Source: Gossypium raimondii
Lineage: Eukaryota; Streptophyta; Magnoliopsida; Malvales; Malvaceae
DNA length: 64,000 nt
Direction: 5' to 3'
Assembly: GCF_025698545.1 (NCBI RefSeq)
Contig: NC_068569.1
Location: forward strand, 19,902,001-19,966,000
The notes below the pieces were generated by a model, which saw only the letters and a program-made list of their open reading frames with translations, did no database searches and had not been told where the DNA came from. Shown here piece by piece: positions 63,400 to 64,000 of this stretch. Numbering within the stretch: the first letter of the stretch is position 1; each line of letters begins with the position of its first letter. Position numbers and translations under genes: made by a program.

Positions 63400-63793
63400 C
63401 TGAATTGATGGGATTGGACAGACCAACCTACGAACGGTTCTTGGATATTTCCTTGGTACTGAATTCAACGCATGGTTAAAGAAAGCCAGCTTGGGAGATA
63501 GGGAAAGATATCTTGTAGCATCCAAGCTGGCAGGAAGCGGAGATATGAAAAACACCCTGCCCCCACAACAACGAAGGTACTCCCTCAGGCTGTCAAAGCG
63601 TGTGGATACTCGACCTGCCACGTGTATGACATTAATGTCCACGTTTATCCACGTGGCATTCCACAAAGGCTTGCCAAGATCGCGCGCAACACCAACCCCT
63701 TATCCAACAAAATCCCCTTTGTTTTTGCTTACACTTCTCTCTTTCTTCCTCCCCCCTTCCCCACCCCCCCAAAACGGCTCTTTTGAAAACGCC
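63400..63793 (+). promoter_or_regulatory. Promoter with three clustered ACGT-core boxes
   Basis: CACGTG at 63619-63624, CACGTT at 63640-63645 and CACGTG at 63650-63655 (in the context CCACGTGGC) fall within 37 bp. Such clusters are typical of G-box/ABRE promoters that answer to light or abscisic acid. A CTTATCC motif (inverse of GGATAAG, I-box-like) is near 63,699. A C/T-rich leader leads to the start at 63,794. Confidence 0.55.
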
Positions 63794-63868
63794 ATGACCG
63801 CCATAGCTGCTGCTGTTGCTTTATCCTTGCCAATCTCTTTATGCAATTCATGCAAGGTTTCTAAAAAG
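63794..63868 (+). CDS. Probable first exon of a gene leaving the window
   Basis: The 25 codons MTAIAAAVALSLPISL...KVSKK end at a GT donor (63,869). The sequence is hydrophobic, rich in Ala and Ser, and could be the start of a chloroplast transit or signal peptide. The context (pyrimidine-rich leader, ATG in CGCCATGACC, then an intron-like T-rich sequence) supports a real start. An alternative donor lies at 63,856. The product is unknown because the rest lies beyond 64,000. Confidence 0.5.
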
Positions 63869-64000
63869 GTACTGTTTTTCCTGCTTTTTACAATGGTTGA
63901 CTTGTCATTTTTTTTAGTTATTCTTGTGGCTGTGAAGCTATAAAGTTCGGTTTTTTATTTGTTTTTAAGCTTAAAGTAATTGGGTTTATTCTAAACTTTA

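Overview
This is nuclear DNA of a dicot plant. Protein genes have GT-AG introns, the tRNA-Met is intron-split, and the spaces between genes are AT-rich and full of LTR retrotransposons and small TIR elements. The repeat families, especially Gypsy LTRs rich in CACACGGCC-type motifs and short elements rich in GGGCCGGGC, resemble what I know from cotton (Gossypium, Malvaceae). That assignment is inference. Gene density is low: about five genes and one tRNA in 64 kb.

Layout. 1-6.1 kb: a complete 11-exon long-chain acyl-CoA synthetase gene (LACS9 type, 691 codons), followed by an 89-bp tandem duplication. 8.67-13.02 kb: a complete-ended Mutator-like element (MULE) with ~150-bp TIRs and a perfect 10-bp target duplication. 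It holds a broken MuDR-type transposase gene (- strand) and, tail to tail with it, a broken plant-mobile-domain (PMD, MAIN-like) gene (+ strand). 14.7-16.0 kb: a small two-exon plant gene of unknown function. 16.4-28.7 kb: repeats, including four copies of a GGGCC-rich hAT-like element and a 2.9-kb putative solo LTR.

28.8-44.3 kb: a nest of insertions. An old LTR is split by a deleted Gypsy element (30,709-39,352), whose gag carries a solo LTR (34,276-37,395). The same old LTR was also hit by a second solo LTR (39,591-42,295) and by a 1.2-kb hAT-like element (42,460-43,694). Target duplications support each of these later insertions. A Copia-type gag relic and a hairpin element follow.

45.9-47.1 kb: a four-exon psbS gene (- strand, 268 codons), the photosystem II protein needed for non-photochemical quenching. 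48.0-53.5 kb: an RNase H relic, more hAT-like copies and a non-autonomous MULE with a perfect 9-bp target duplication. 55.9-56.5 kb: a long inverted-repeat element. 57.9-61.1 kb: a filament-like plant protein (FPP, long coiled coil). 61.6 kb: tRNA-Met(CAT), - strand. 63.6-64 kb: a promoter with three clustered ACGT-core boxes and the probable first exon of a gene that leaves the window.

The genes are independent plant genes (lipid activation, photoprotection, cytoskeleton or vesicle-associated coiled coil) and not a pathway cluster. The most unusual content is the mobile DNA: the PMD-carrying MULE, two hAT-like families that share TAGGGGTG termini, and the layered retrotransposon nest.
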